DNA from: Lentilactobacillus raoultii
Lineage (GTDB): Bacteria > Bacillota > Bacilli > Lactobacillales > Lactobacillaceae
NCBI RefSeq assembly: GCF_900411375.1
Contig: NZ_LS423002.1
Coordinates: 1 to 64,000, forward strand
Length of the DNA stretch: 64,000 nucleotides
Direction: 5' to 3'
Shown here: positions 43,332 through 53,126 of the stretch, piece by piece
Layout: every line of letters starts with the position of its first letter
Position numbering within the stretch: position 1 is the stretch's first letter
The notes under the pieces: generated by a model
Database searches by the model: none
What the model was told of the DNA's origin: nothing
Seen by the model: only the letters and a program-made list of their open reading frames with translations
Made by a program: the position numbers and the translations under genes

Positions 43332-44513
43332 ATGAGACAAAGTCACCGACTAATTTGCATAGTGTTACTCCTTATATTCTTTTGTGTTGGTGGAGCGTTG
43401 ATTTTTAATAGACATTTAAATGAGAATTCACCGGTAGCACCAAAGAAAACGACACATTCTAATAGTGGTCACCGGAATAACGAGAAGCGTGGCTTTCAAC
43501 CAAAAAGGAAACTGACTGATGCTTCGGATATTAGAACGGTTACGATCTATTTGAAAAAAAATCATTTTGTCGGTTCGGCGTTAATTGTAAAAAATGATCG
43601 ATTCTTGTATCGAAAAGCCTTTGGATACGCTAATTACGATCAGCATATTAAAAATAAAACCACTTCGCAATTTCAGATTTTATCAATTCAAAAGTCTTTG
43701 ACTGCGGCTTGCATTATGAAGCTAATTCAAGAAAAAAGGTTGTCTTTAAAGACACCTTTATCGCGTTTTTATCCTCATATTCCGAATTCAAATCATATTC
43801 GTATTCGAAATGTGCTTGATATGAATTCGGGATTATCAATGAACGGGGCTGGCTCAAACAAACAACTAAGTGAAAGAAAAGTCGTTAGGTATGCAACCAA
43901 TCATTTATTGAGTCATGAAAGAATGTATGGGCAGTGGCGTTATCAGCCTGTTAACTATGTCTTACTGGCTGGAATTATTTCTCGACTGATGAGAACATCG
44001 TATCATCAGTATTTTGATAAAACGTTAATTAAACCTCTGAAATTAAAGAATAGTGGGTTTGTTCAAAATCAGCCACTAACAGCTAATAAAACGATGGGAT
44101 ATTGTTACTTGAGTTCTTCTCAAGTCACCCCTAACTATCAAAAACCATTTCAAGAATCGTTGTCAGCGATGAACAATGAGCTTGGCACAGGGCAGGTTTA
44201 TATGTCTGCTTTTGATTTATTTAAAGTTGAACATGCATTACTTCGAGGAAAGATAATTTCATCGGCGAATGTTAAGAGATTGCATAAGCCCGGTAACCCA
44301 TCGACTTACGGTGGCGGTGTTTATAACCAATCAAATGGTATTCGGTCACATGGCGTTGGTTATGGATATGAAGCGTCAATTTTGATTTCTCGCAATGGAA
44401 AAACGGGCGTCGTTCTTCTTAGCAATGATTATCGACCAGCCGTTTCAATTCAAGATTTGGCAATCACGTTGTTCGATAAAGTGATGACTAATCGAGTGAA
44501 GCCCTTAAAATAA
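43332..44513 (+). CDS. dltE: DltE/PbpX2-type serine hydrolase
   Basis: 393 residues. N-terminal membrane/signal segment (about 8-26) and a Ser/Lys-rich linker, then a penicillin-binding/beta-lactamase fold with catalytic Ser118-x-x-Lys121 (SIQKS), the YQPVNYVLLAG second motif and a late HGVGYGYEAS. In Lactiplantibacillus plantarum the gene in this position before dltX was called pbpX2 and then DltE, an esterase removing D-Ala from lipoteichoic acid. Name is by position and fold; a D,D-peptidase cannot be excluded. Followed by dltX after 42 nt. Confidence 0.75.
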   Translation: MRQSHRLICIVLLLIFFCVGGALIFNRHLNENSPVAPKKTTHSNSGHRNNEKRGFQPKRKLTDASDIRTVTIYLKKNHFVGSALIVKNDRFLYRKAFGYANYDQHIKNKTTSQFQILSIQKSLTAACIMKLIQEKRLSLKTPLSRFYPHIPNSNHIRIRNVLDMNSGLSMNGAGSNKQLSERKVVRYATNHLLSHERMYGQWRYQPVNYVLLAGIISRLMRTSYHQYFDKTLIKPLKLKNSGFVQNQPLTANKTMGYCYLSSSQVTPNYQKPFQESLSAMNNELGTGQVYMSAFDLFKVEHALLRGKIISSANVKRLHKPGNPSTYGGGVYNQSNGIRSHGVGYGYEASILISRNGKTGVVLLSNDYRPAVSIQDLAITLFDKVMTNRVKPLK

Positions 44514-44555
44514 CTGATAAAATGCACTTTTTAGAAAAAAGAGGTGGCAATAGTT

Positions 44556-44696
44556 ATGAAAATGACGTTATTAAAAGAACCTATTGCAAGGTTTATTTTG
44601 AAGACGCTGTTTTACTTTGCAATTATGATGATTCTTTTTTACTTGTACGATTACAGCGGCATTAATCAAGCAAAATTTATTTACAATGACTTTTAA
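44556..44696 (+). CDS. dltX: DltX, D-alanylation-associated small membrane protein
   Basis: 46 residues (below most gene-finder limits) with one membrane helix (LFYFAIMMILFYLYDY) and the conserved C-terminal end FIYNDF that takes part in the D-Ala relay with DltB and DltD. GAGGTGG precedes ATG 44556. dltA starts 14 nt after the stop. Confidence 0.9.
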   Translation: MKMTLLKEPIARFILKTLFYFAIMMILFYLYDYSGINQAKFIYNDF

Positions 44697-44710
44697 TGAG
44701 GTGAGTTAGC

Positions 44711-46234
44711 ATGTCAAATAATTTAATCAGTGTCATTGATTCCTATGCTGAAAGTAAAGGAGACCAAGTTGCTTATCATTATCGTGATCAAACAAACACT
44801 TATTCTGAACTGAAAAATTATTCAGATGCTTTGGCAAAATATATTGACGATATGAAGTTACCTGAAAATCGTCCGATTATGGTATTTGGCAGCAAAAGTT
44901 TTGAAATGTTAGCAACTTTTATTGGCATTATTAAGTCTGGTCATTCTTATATTCCGGTTGATGTTGATTCACCTGATGAAAGATTAATGTTAATCGAGAT
45001 GATTGCAAAACCAGTTGCAATTATTGCAGTTGAAGATTTACCGGTTACCTTTAAAAGAATGCCAATCATCAGTAAAGCTGAACTTGGAATTATCTTTTCA
45101 AGGAAAGAAGCTTATCAGGTTAATCACCCGGTCGATGGAGATCAAACGTTTTATATTATCTTCACTTCTGGTACGACGGGTGTTCCGAAAGGGGTTGAAA
45201 TCAGCTGTCGTAATCTAATGAGTTTTGTAAATTGGATGGTTGGTGATGATTTCGATTTACCAACTAATTTGCAGATGCTTCAGCAACCGGCTTATTCATT
45301 TGATTTATCAGTTATGAGCCTATATCCCACTTTGTTTAAAGGCGGCACATTGCAGGTCTTATCAAAGGAAATGACAGATGATTTTTCAACGCTTTTTAAA
45401 ACACTCTCGTCATTGCCTATTAACGTGTGGGTTTCAACGCCTTCATTTGTTAATATTTGTTTGCTGGAACCAGCCTTCAATGCTTCAAGTCATCCCCAAT
45501 TAATGAACTTCATTTTTTGCGGAGAAGAGTTACCGGTTAGAACGGCTCGCATGCTGAAGAAACGGTTTCCACAGGCCAAAATTTTTAATACTTACGGGCC
45601 AACTGAGGCTACGGTTGCGATGACCAAAATTGAAATTACTGATGATATAATTGAAAAATTTGATCGACTACCGATTGGATATGTAAAAGACGGCATGCAT
45701 GCAAGAATTATTGATGATGCTGGGAATGCTATTTGTGATGGTCGCCAAGGAGAACTTGAAATTTATGGCACGGGTGTTTCAAAGGGTTACATCAATAATA
45801 CAGAAAAAACAAACCGAGTTTTTTCTGTATTAAATGGTCAATCAGCTTATCGAACCGGCGACGTGGCAACAATTCGCCAAGATGGCCTGATTCAATACTT
45901 TGGTCGAAAAGACTTTCAAGTAAAAATAAACGGATTTCGAGTAGAGCTGGAAGACATTGCCGTCTTGGTTGACAAAGAAAAATATGTTAAACAAAGTGTT
46001 GTTGTCCCCAAATATAATGCTCAACATCAAGCAGCAATGTTGATTGCTTATATTGTTCCTTACAAGAATGAATTCCAGAGTGAATTGGATCTGACGTCGG
46101 CAATTAAAGGGGATTTGAAGGAACTAATGATGTCATATATGATTCCTCAGAAGATTGTCTATCGGGAATCACTCCCGCTGAGTCAAAATGGCAAAGTAGA
46201 CATTAAGTCAATGATTCAAGAGGCTAATTCATAA
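44711..46234 (+). CDS. dltA: D-alanine--D-alanyl carrier protein ligase
   Basis: 507 residues, adenylate-forming enzyme that activates D-Ala with ATP and loads it on DltC. P-loop FTSGTTGVPKGVE (about residues 150-162), the CGEELPVRTA and NTYGPTEATVAMT motifs, YRTGD near 379 and the C-terminal catalytic Lys in SQNGKVD. Length as in the family. The stop codon shares its last A with the dltB start. Confidence 0.97.
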   Translation: MSNNLISVIDSYAESKGDQVAYHYRDQTNTYSELKNYSDALAKYIDDMKLPENRPIMVFGSKSFEMLATFIGIIKSGHSYIPVDVDSPDERLMLIEMIAKPVAIIAVEDLPVTFKRMPIISKAELGIIFSRKEAYQVNHPVDGDQTFYIIFTSGTTGVPKGVEISCRNLMSFVNWMVGDDFDLPTNLQMLQQPAYSFDLSVMSLYPTLFKGGTLQVLSKEMTDDFSTLFKTLSSLPINVWVSTPSFVNICLLEPAFNASSHPQLMNFIFCGEELPVRTARMLKKRFPQAKIFNTYGPTEATVAMTKIEITDDIIEKFDRLPIGYVKDGMHARIIDDAGNAICDGRQGELEIYGTGVSKGYINNTEKTNRVFSVLNGQSAYRTGDVATIRQDGLIQYFGRKDFQVKINGFRVELEDIAVLVDKEKYVKQSVVVPKYNAQHQAAMLIAYIVPYKNEFQSELDLTSAIKGDLKELMMSYMIPQKIVYRESLPLSQNGKVDIKSMIQEANS

Positions 46235-47451
46235 TGAAATGGTATATACCCTATGGAGATCCGACCTACTTTATCTGGTTAATCGCTGCGTTACTGCCAT
46301 TAATGGTGGGATTATTTTATGGCCATCGGTTCAAGGGTTACCAAACCTTGATTTCTCTCTTTTTCCTAGTATTAACGTTTGGTGGGCCAAATTGGCAGAC
46401 TGGAATTGCGCTGGTTGCTTATGTAGTTTATCAAGTACTGCTGGTATTTGGATATTCATATTATCGACAGCGTAGAGAATCTTCAAATAAAGGTTGGGTG
46501 TTTGTTTTAGCAGTTGTTTTAGCAATTGCGCCATTAATAGTTGTTAAGATTACGCCGGCTGTTCAATCTGGAAAACAGTCGATTATCGGTTTTCTCGGCA
46601 TTTCCTACCTAACCTTCAAGGTTGTCCAAACTATTATGGAAACTAGAGATGGCATTATTAAAGACTACCATCCGATTTTGTTTGCCCAATTTTTATTGTT
46701 TTTTCCAACCATCTCGTCGGGTCCGATTGATCGATATCGACGATTTATTAATGACTATCAAAAGGTGCCTACCCAAGAAGACTATTTAGACCTGGTTCAA
46801 AAAGGGGTCTGGTATATCTTCATGGGATTTCTTTATAAGTTTATTTTGGCATATATTTTTGGGACAGTCTTACTTCCAAAAATTCAATTTGATGCCTTAA
46901 TGGCTCACGGCTTCTCCTGGTACGTTATTGGATATATGTATGTTTACAGCATGGATCTATTTTTTGATTTTGCTGGTTACAGCTTATTTGCAGTTGGGAT
47001 TAGTTGCTTCATGGGAATTAAGACGCCGATGAACTTTAATTACCCATTTAAATCAAAAAATATTAAAGAGTTTTGGAATCGCTGGCACATGACGCTTTCT
47101 TTTTGGTTCAGAGACTATATCTTTATGAGATTAGTGTTTTTCTTGATGAAACATCGCGTTTTTAAAAGTCGAATTGTGACAGCCAACGTGTGTTACATCA
47201 TCAATATGTTAGTCATGGGATTCTGGCATGGCGAAACCTGGTATTATATTTTGTACGGGTTTCTCCATGGCTGTGCGCTAGTTACTAACGATGCCTGGTT
47301 GCGTTATAAGAAAAAACACCAAGCTAAAATTCCTCATAACAAGGTTACGGAATTAATTGCAATCTTTATCACATTTAACTTTGTGTGCTTTACATTTCTA
47401 ATCTTTTCGGGGTTTCTTGATACACTGTTTTTTAAGGGGAAACAGTTTTAA
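46234..47451 (+). CDS. dltB: DltB, MBOAT transferase
   Basis: 405 residues, about 11 membrane segments. MBOAT family: KNIKEFWNRWHMTLSFWFRD and the catalytic His in GFWHGETWYY (about residue 328). Moves D-Ala from DltC across the membrane to teichoic acid through DltX/DltD. Start overlaps dltA by one base (TAATG). Confidence 0.96.
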   Translation: MKWYIPYGDPTYFIWLIAALLPLMVGLFYGHRFKGYQTLISLFFLVLTFGGPNWQTGIALVAYVVYQVLLVFGYSYYRQRRESSNKGWVFVLAVVLAIAPLIVVKITPAVQSGKQSIIGFLGISYLTFKVVQTIMETRDGIIKDYHPILFAQFLLFFPTISSGPIDRYRRFINDYQKVPTQEDYLDLVQKGVWYIFMGFLYKFILAYIFGTVLLPKIQFDALMAHGFSWYVIGYMYVYSMDLFFDFAGYSLFAVGISCFMGIKTPMNFNYPFKSKNIKEFWNRWHMTLSFWFRDYIFMRLVFFLMKHRVFKSRIVTANVCYIINMLVMGFWHGETWYYILYGFLHGCALVTNDAWLRYKKKHQAKIPHNKVTELIAIFITFNFVCFTFLIFSGFLDTLFFKGKQF

Positions 47452-47479
47452 CAATAAATAACTTATCTAGGGGTTGACA

Positions 47480-47719
47480 ATGATGAATAATACAAAAGAA
47501 AAAGTACTTTCGATTTTAAACGATTTAACAGGTGAAGATTTCTCAAGTAAATTGGATGAGAATCTTTACGATAGTGCATTACTGGATTCAATGGGAACGG
47601 TTCAGCTTTTATTGGATTTACAGGATCAGCTGGGAGTGAACGCACCAATTTCAGAATTTAATCGATCGGATTGGGATACACCAGCCAAAATTATTGAAAA
47701 GGTTCAAAAAATGCAATGA
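47480..47719 (+). CDS. dltC: D-alanyl carrier protein
   Basis: 79 residues from ATG 47480 (ATG 47483 is also possible), 6 nt after AGGGG. Acyl-carrier fold with the phosphopantetheine Ser37 in LLDSMGTVQ. Carries D-Ala as a thioester between DltA and DltB. The last 4 nt overlap dltD (ATGA). Confidence 0.96.
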   Translation: MMNNTKEKVLSILNDLTGEDFSSKLDENLYDSALLDSMGTVQLLLDLQDQLGVNAPISEFNRSDWDTPAKIIEKVQKMQ

Positions 47720-48984
47720 GAATCAAAAAGCGACTTTTTGAAATCTTCGGTCCGGTATTCTGTGCAGGGTTGCTGGTATTAATTACTTTTGCCTCGCCAG
47801 TTTGGATAAAGTTTGGCTATGTTAGTCCTACCTCTCAAAAAGATGCAGCGGTTTCTTTATCACCGTCAGTATTGAAAGAAAGATTGATTAAACAGGCAGC
47901 ATTAAATGACGAGTATGTTCCTTTCTTTGGCTCATCAGAATGGTCACGTTTTGATCCCTTTCACCCAGCTGTTTTGGCAGAAAAATATCACCGATCTTAC
48001 CGACCCTTTCTTTTGGGGACACGAGGTACTCAATCGCTGACGCATTTTTTTGGAATGCAACTGATGCATCATCAATTACATCTTCAAAAGGCAGTTTTCT
48101 TTATTTCACCTCAGTGGTTTGTTCCTAAGGGAGAGAATCCTAACGCTTTCTCCTTTTATGATTCGCCACTCGAAACGACTAGTTGGATTCGATCAGAGAA
48201 GGATTCTAAGATGACTCGATTTGCTGCTCATCGATTATTGCAAATGCCAGCAGGTCATTCGGACAAAATCATCGCAGATACCTTGTCAAGAATTGCCACT
48301 GGGCTTAAACCAACAGCTTTTCAAATGAATTATATTAATTGGCGTCACCGAATTCTATTAAATGAGGATCAAATATATGCCAGATTTAGAATTCCAGCGG
48401 CCAATGAGAAAAAAATCGAGAAAAATGCTGCTAAGTTGCCTGCAAAATATCACTTTCAATATTTAAATGATTTGGCTGGCAAAATTGGACGGCAAAAGAC
48501 GGCTTCTAATGATTATCAAATTAATGATCATTTTTGGAGATATCGCTTAAAGCATCACTTTAAACGATTACAGGATTTTCAAGTTGGCTTGAGCTATTTA
48601 AAGTCGCCTGAGTATGGCGATTTTCAGTTGGTGCTAAACCAATTTGCTAATGAACGGACTAACGTTTTGTTTATTATTCCACCTGTTAATCAAAAATGGG
48701 AAAAGTACACGGGGCTATCCTTTGGAATGTTGAAGAAATTCAATCATAAAATTAAATATCAACTGCGATCTCAGGGCTTTAATCACATTGATGATTTAAG
48801 CAACGATGGAAAAGTTAATTATTTTATGACAGATACGATTCACCCGGGCTGGCGGGGATGGTTGAAAATGGATCGAAAGATTGAACCGTTTTTAACTAAG
48901 AAGGTGCCTTCACCCCACTATAAAATTAATAAAAAATTCTATTCTAAATCGTGGCAGCAAACTGACTCCAATTTCGAAAAATAG
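47716..48984 (+). CDS. dltD: DltD, teichoic acid D-alanine transfer protein
   Basis: 422 residues. One N-terminal membrane helix (about 8-30) and an extracytoplasmic SGNH-like domain with [15 protein letters not shown] (nucleophile Ser) and the catalytic Asp/His in [10 protein letters not shown] near the end. Accepts D-Ala from DltX/DltB and puts it on lipoteichoic acid. Overlaps dltC by 4 nt. Confidence 0.96.
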   Translation: MRIKKRLFEIFGPVFCAGLLVLITFASPVWIKFGYVSPTSQKDAAVSLSPSVLKERLIKQAALNDEYVPFFGSSEWSRFDPFHPAVLAEKYHRSYRPFLLGTRGTQSLTHFFGMQLMHHQLHLQKAVFFISPQWFVPKGENPNAFSFYDSPLETTSWIRSEKDSKMTRFAAHRLLQMPAGHSDKIIADTLSRIATGLKPTAFQMNYINWRHRILLNEDQIYARFRIPAANEKKIEKNAAKLPAKYHFQYLNDLAGKIGRQKTASNDYQINDHFWRYRLKHHFKRLQDFQVGLSYLKSPEYGDFQLVLNQFANERTNVLFIIPPVNQKWEKYTGLSFGMLKKFNHKIKYQLRSQGFNHIDDLSNDGKVNYFMTDTIHPGWRGWLKMDRKIEPFLTKKVPSPHYKINKKFYSKSWQQTDSNFEK

Positions 48985-49002
48985 AATCGAGATGGTGATT
49001 TA

Positions 49003-50343
49003 ATGATGAATTGGAGTAAAACAACTAAGAAATTGAGGGCATTTTTATTATTTTTAAGCGGATTGCTATTGGCGGGATCATGGGCAATTCGCGGTATGAT
49101 GAACGGTTATAATCCCGTCTTAAAAGTTAGTAGTCAACGGTATGATGCTCAAATTGTTAAGCACACTAAATCTGGCGATCCTTATCCAATTTATAAATCT
49201 GGGCCATATAATACCAGCTCAAGTACCCAAACTGGCATCAGTAATGGAAAACGTTATGTAGGTGACTATGTTCGGGTGATGCAGACAAAAATAACCAAAA
49301 CGGGGATCTACGCAAAGCTAAGGTATTTTAATCGCTATATTGGATGGATGAATATTAGTGGACTTAAACCGGTCACGGTTTCTCAGATCGCTAGTCAAAT
49401 GATGAAACAATACGATGTGAGTGGAAGCGCGTTAATTGCTTCAGCTGGGAGTCGTAATATAGCAGTCGTTAGCAACGGCTTTGCCAATGCTGCTAAAAAG
49501 ATCGCGAACAGTAGTGGTGGAGCTGTGTTATATCCATTAGCTTCCTTACAAAAAGTTATGACTGGCGCGATTATTCAACAACTGATCGAAAATGGGGACC
49601 TTTCTGCAACAACTAGTTTAAATCGTTACTATCCTCAAATTAAAGGAAGTCAGAATATTACAATTGGTCAATTGCTTTCAATGACATCGGGAATTGATAA
49701 TGAAGATATTACTCCAGATCGTGCAATGACTGAAAAACAAGCTTATGCAGATATAGTTAAACGGCTAAACTCAACAGGAAAGCAAGGTTATCTATATAGT
49801 GATGCTAACTATGTTCTTTTGGCCGGCATTATCGCTAAAGTCACTGGTCAAAGCTATACAAAGAACTTGCAGGATCGGATTATCAATAGGTTGGGGATGA
49901 ACAGTACAGAAATTGTGAATGCTCAGAAGGTGGATGCTAATTCGATTGCCATTAGCTATTTTCGAGATGGTTTAAAAGATTATACTAATCCGCAATCTGT
50001 TTCGTTGCCAAGACTTTCCTCAATTCCTGGAGCAGGTAATCTCTTAACAACACCTAGCGATTACTATAAGTTGATTTTAGGGCTGCAGGATGGAACGATT
50101 CTGACAGCCCAACAATATCAAGAATTATTGAGCTATGGCAGCGTTTATTCGGGTGGCATGTATGTTTCCAAGAAAGGAGTGGCATACAGTAACGGCTCAT
50201 TTGACGGTCAAGGGTTTCATTCAGGCTATTTGGCAACCACTGATAATTATCATTTAGCCATTGTTTTTGAAAACCAACCACCTCTAAATTTGGGTGCAAA
50301 GAAGTTTGTTGAAAAAATGTATGAAATCGCAACGTATTACTAA
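49003..50343 (+). CDS. Second serine hydrolase of the dlt region with SH3-like domain
   Basis: 446 residues. Membrane/signal segment (about 10-30), then an SH3/GW-like wall-binding module (YPIYKSGPYNTSSSTQTG, IGWMNISGL, about 55-125), then a beta-lactamase fold with Ser181-x-x-Lys184 (SLQK), YSDANYVLLAG and a later HSGYL. The catalytic part is a paralogue of the protein at 43332, for example YVLLAGII in both. 18 nt after dltD, so probably co-transcribed. It may be a D,D-peptidase or another D-Ala esterase. The ribosome site is weak. Confidence 0.75.
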   Translation: MMNWSKTTKKLRAFLLFLSGLLLAGSWAIRGMMNGYNPVLKVSSQRYDAQIVKHTKSGDPYPIYKSGPYNTSSSTQTGISNGKRYVGDYVRVMQTKITKTGIYAKLRYFNRYIGWMNISGLKPVTVSQIASQMMKQYDVSGSALIASAGSRNIAVVSNGFANAAKKIANSSGGAVLYPLASLQKVMTGAIIQQLIENGDLSATTSLNRYYPQIKGSQNITIGQLLSMTSGIDNEDITPDRAMTEKQAYADIVKRLNSTGKQGYLYSDANYVLLAGIIAKVTGQSYTKNLQDRIINRLGMNSTEIVNAQKVDANSIAISYFRDGLKDYTNPQSVSLPRLSSIPGAGNLLTTPSDYYKLILGLQDGTILTAQQYQELLSYGSVYSGGMYVSKKGVAYSNGSFDGQGFHSGYLATTDNYHLAIVFENQPPLNLGAKKFVEKMYEIATYY

Positions 50344-50366
50344 ACTTAATGACTTTGTGAAAAGAG

Positions 50367-50397
50367 CCAGATGGACTACTTCACCATCTGGTTTTTG
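50367..50397 (+). terminator. Intrinsic terminator of the dlt operon
   Basis: CCAGATGG pairs with CCATCTGG followed by TTTTTG. Confidence 0.85.
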
Positions 50398-50470
50398 TGT
50401 GCCCAGATGCTAATTTTGTGGCAGCTCATTTGACTGAAATGAATTTGTAAGAGTGGAATATTGTTTTTAA

Positions 50471-50498
50471 TGAAAGCGGTATCATAAAATGATATAAT
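50471..50498 (+). promoter_or_regulatory. Perfect cre site overlapping a promoter
   Basis: TGAAAGCGGTATCA (50471-50484) matches TGWAANCGNTNWCA at all 14 positions. TATAAT follows at 50493-50498, so the site covers the -35 region and would allow CcpA repression of the secreted phosphatase. Confidence 0.75.
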
Positions 50499-50582
50499 TA
50501 AAACGGTTTAGCAGGTGACGGAAAACTTCTGTTAGCCATTAGGGGTTGGAATTGACTATAAGGAGTAGGGGGATATAACCAA

Positions 50583-51746
50583 ATGAAAAAATCAATTATT
50601 CTGGCGACAGCAATTTTATCCGGAGCGTTCTTCTGGGGTTCGATTCATCAACAGTCGGTCTTGGCCGCCGAAAAGCCGGTTAACGTATACTTAACCCGAC
50701 ACGGACAAACAATGTTTAACATTAACGGGCGAGGCCAGGGTTGGGCTGATAGCCCGTTGACGGACACGGGAATTCAAGTAGCTCATCAATTGGGATATGG
50801 CCTTTATGGAATCCATTTCAAAGCGGCGTACTCAGCTGATAATATGCGAACTTTCAAAACAGCTCATTACGCACTGACTTCTTCTGGGAACGGTCGAGTG
50901 GCTGTTAAATGGACACCTAACTTGCGGGAAGGTGGTTATGGTAGTTTTGAGGGGCAAAAGTACGATGAGGTTAATAAGATCACGATGCCACTACTACGAC
51001 CTGCGGGAACCTACTCGGGACCACAGGACTTTGCTAAAGCACAGCAGGCGCTTGGTAAGGACTTCTGGCCGGTACTCCAAGATGCTTATCATGATGCAGA
51101 ATCAGTTGATGGCGGCAAATATAGCGATCCGACGCTGCCAGCTAATTTAAAAGCTGAATCTGCTAATCAAGTGATTTCGAGAATGAATACGGAATTAACA
51201 ACCATTGCCAAAAAAGCTGCGGCTAAGGGCGGTAATGTGCTGGTTGTGAGTTCAGGAATGTCAATTCCGGAGTGGTTATCTGCTCAAACTAATTACACCG
51301 TCAATCAGTTTGTAAATTGGGGGAATGAAGCTGTTATGAAAGTGACCTATAAGCACGGTAAATTCTATTTTCCAAAGTATGTTAGTAGTGAAACGCTTCT
51401 CTATACGATTAACAAGGGCGCTAAATTACAAAAATTACCGGCTAATCGACTGGTTGTTGGTCATTACAGTTTGAAAAAGAACCAGTTGACTGGAAAGACT
51501 TCTCCCAAGGCATTGTTAACGATTTTAGATCAAAAGGGATCACCAATCCAAACAGCCCAAGCCAAGGCAGCAGGAAAGTTTAAATTCAAACTGACCAAAG
51601 CAGCCTTGAACAAAGTGAAACATTTCAAATCGTTCAAGCTAAAATCAACGCCGGCCGGGGCAAAAGAAACGCTAAATATGGATTCTGAGACGATTACGCA
51701 GACAGTATTTGGTGATAAATCAGTGTCTGTCAAAGTAGCCCCGTAA
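50583..51746 (+). CDS. Secreted histidine phosphatase
   Basis: 387 residues. Signal peptide (1-29, cleavage after VLA-A). The histidine-phosphatase/phosphoglycerate-mutase fold starts with LTRHGQTMFN (phospho-His in RHG), continues with LREGGYGSFEGQ and has the second His region replaced by a VVSSGMSIPEW stretch, where many members have the sequence SHG. The C-terminal 110 residues are a Lys-rich beta domain (ALLTILDQKGSPIQTAQAK). Probably an extracellular acid phosphatase. The apparent loss of the second catalytic His deserves checking. Confidence 0.8.
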   Translation: MKKSIILATAILSGAFFWGSIHQQSVLAAEKPVNVYLTRHGQTMFNINGRGQGWADSPLTDTGIQVAHQLGYGLYGIHFKAAYSADNMRTFKTAHYALTSSGNGRVAVKWTPNLREGGYGSFEGQKYDEVNKITMPLLRPAGTYSGPQDFAKAQQALGKDFWPVLQDAYHDAESVDGGKYSDPTLPANLKAESANQVISRMNTELTTIAKKAAAKGGNVLVVSSGMSIPEWLSAQTNYTVNQFVNWGNEAVMKVTYKHGKFYFPKYVSSETLLYTINKGAKLQKLPANRLVVGHYSLKKNQLTGKTSPKALLTILDQKGSPIQTAQAKAAGKFKFKLTKAALNKVKHFKSFKLKSTPAGAKETLNMDSETITQTVFGDKSVSVKVAP

Positions 51747-51831
51747 AGATTGATGGGCCGAATGATGAACCAGCGGCCAGCCTTCGAATCTGAAACATCA
51801 TCCGCGCTTTAATATTAAATCTAAGAATAGA

Positions 51832-51880
51832 AATCCCGTCTCATCAGCGTGTTAAGAGTTTGATGAGATGGGATTCTTTT
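51832..51880. terminator. Intrinsic terminator
   Basis: AATCCCGTCTCATCA pairs with TGATGAGATGGGATT, followed by CTTTT. Confidence 0.75.
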
Positions 51881-51918
51881 GGTTGATTGTCATTTATGAG
51901 TCTTTTGTCCAAATCTTT

Positions 51919-52962
51919 TTATTCCTGATAAACTTTATTGAGCATTAGATCGGCCATTTGCGCAGGGGATATCGGGCCAATGTTTTCCGCTAAGCGGCTG
52001 TTTTGGAAGGCTTCCTCTAAGTTGGCCCGCTTAAAAGGAACACCGGTAAGATGGGCTTCAATTTCGCTTAAGTGGCCGGTTGCTTGATTAAAATCACCAA
52101 AAATTTTGATATGTGAAACCAGTCCGTCACTAACCGAAAAACTGATTTCAACGTTACCGATGCCATCATAGTGATTAGCGTGATAGTAATCGTCATGATA
52201 GTGCTTGCCCATGGTCCACGACTCATCTTGATAGTCATGACCGGTAATTTGGTCAACATTGTGCCAATCCTGGTTGGTCATGGTGTAGGTTGGAATTTCG
52301 GTCAAGCTTTGAACTTGAAAAACGGCTTTTAAAATCATCTGGGTGATGTCATCAATTGAAATATCTTGGTAGGGCGACTTAAAGTAGGGGCGAAGGTTGG
52401 TGACGCGACTATGAACTGACTTAACGCCTTTGGATGCCAACTTCGACTTTGGCGGGTTCAACGATTTATCGGCCGTGTTTAGATCAACATCAATCATGAG
52501 GGTCCCACCACAATAAAAGCGTTGGCCCACTTTAAAGGCGGCCATTCCGGAGAATTTTTTGCCATCGACCGTTAAATCGTTTCGGCCGGTCAGCGCTGCG
52601 TCAACACCCAATTCTTTCAAAACACCAATGATGGGCGTGGCGTATTTCTTGAAATTCATATAGTTGGTCCCATCATCGGTATCGATGAAAGCATACGTCA
52701 GGTTACCCGAATCAACGTAGACGGCACCGCCACCACCAGCTCGTCGGGCAAGTTGAATCTGATGTTGCTTGATATACTCCAAGTTAACTTCAGAATAAAC
52801 GTCCTGATTGGCACCGATGACAACGGAAGCATTAAGCGGTCGTGACCAGACAAATAAGGTATCGGTCAATTGCTGATTAGTCATTAGGTAACGGGAAACA
52901 CTTTCAAACATCGTTGGCGAGCCCATGTATTGGGCACCAGTGGCAAGATCTACGTATTTCAA
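51919..52962 (-). CDS. lplA: Lipoate--protein ligase
   Basis: 347 residues with the LplA catalytic domain (GANQDVYSEVNLEYI, RRAGGGGAVYVDSGNLTYAF, the lysine region GRNDLTVDGKKFSGMA) and a C-terminal accessory domain. Activates lipoate with ATP and attaches it to lipoyl domains. In this window the possible partners are the GcvH-like protein (53769), the lipoyl domain at 63257 and lipA at 63522. AAAAAGGACGTG precedes the ATG. Confidence 0.93.
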   Translation of the reverse strand: MKYVDLATGAQYMGSPTMFESVSRYLMTNQQLTDTLFVWSRPLNASVVIGANQDVYSEVNLEYIKQHQIQLARRAGGGGAVYVDSGNLTYAFIDTDDGTNYMNFKKYATPIIGVLKELGVDAALTGRNDLTVDGKKFSGMAAFKVGQRFYCGGTLMIDVDLNTADKSLNPPKSKLASKGVKSVHSRVTNLRPYFKSPYQDISIDDITQMILKAVFQVQSLTEIPTYTMTNQDWHNVDQITGHDYQDESWTMGKHYHDDYYHANHYDGIGNVEISFSVSDGLVSHIKIFGDFNQATGHLSEIEAHLTGVPFKRANLEEAFQNSRLAENIGPISPAQMADLMLNKVYQE

Positions 52963-53126
52963 CCTATCACGTCCTTTTTAAAAACTAAGTAACCGTTTTC
53001 GCCAATCAGTATAACATTCTGGCCGTTTAATCGACTATTTTTCGATTAACTGAATTTGAAATGGGATGGGATCAGCATTATAGTAGAGGATGTGTCAATT
53101 AATACATAACGGGGGTTAAATTGATT

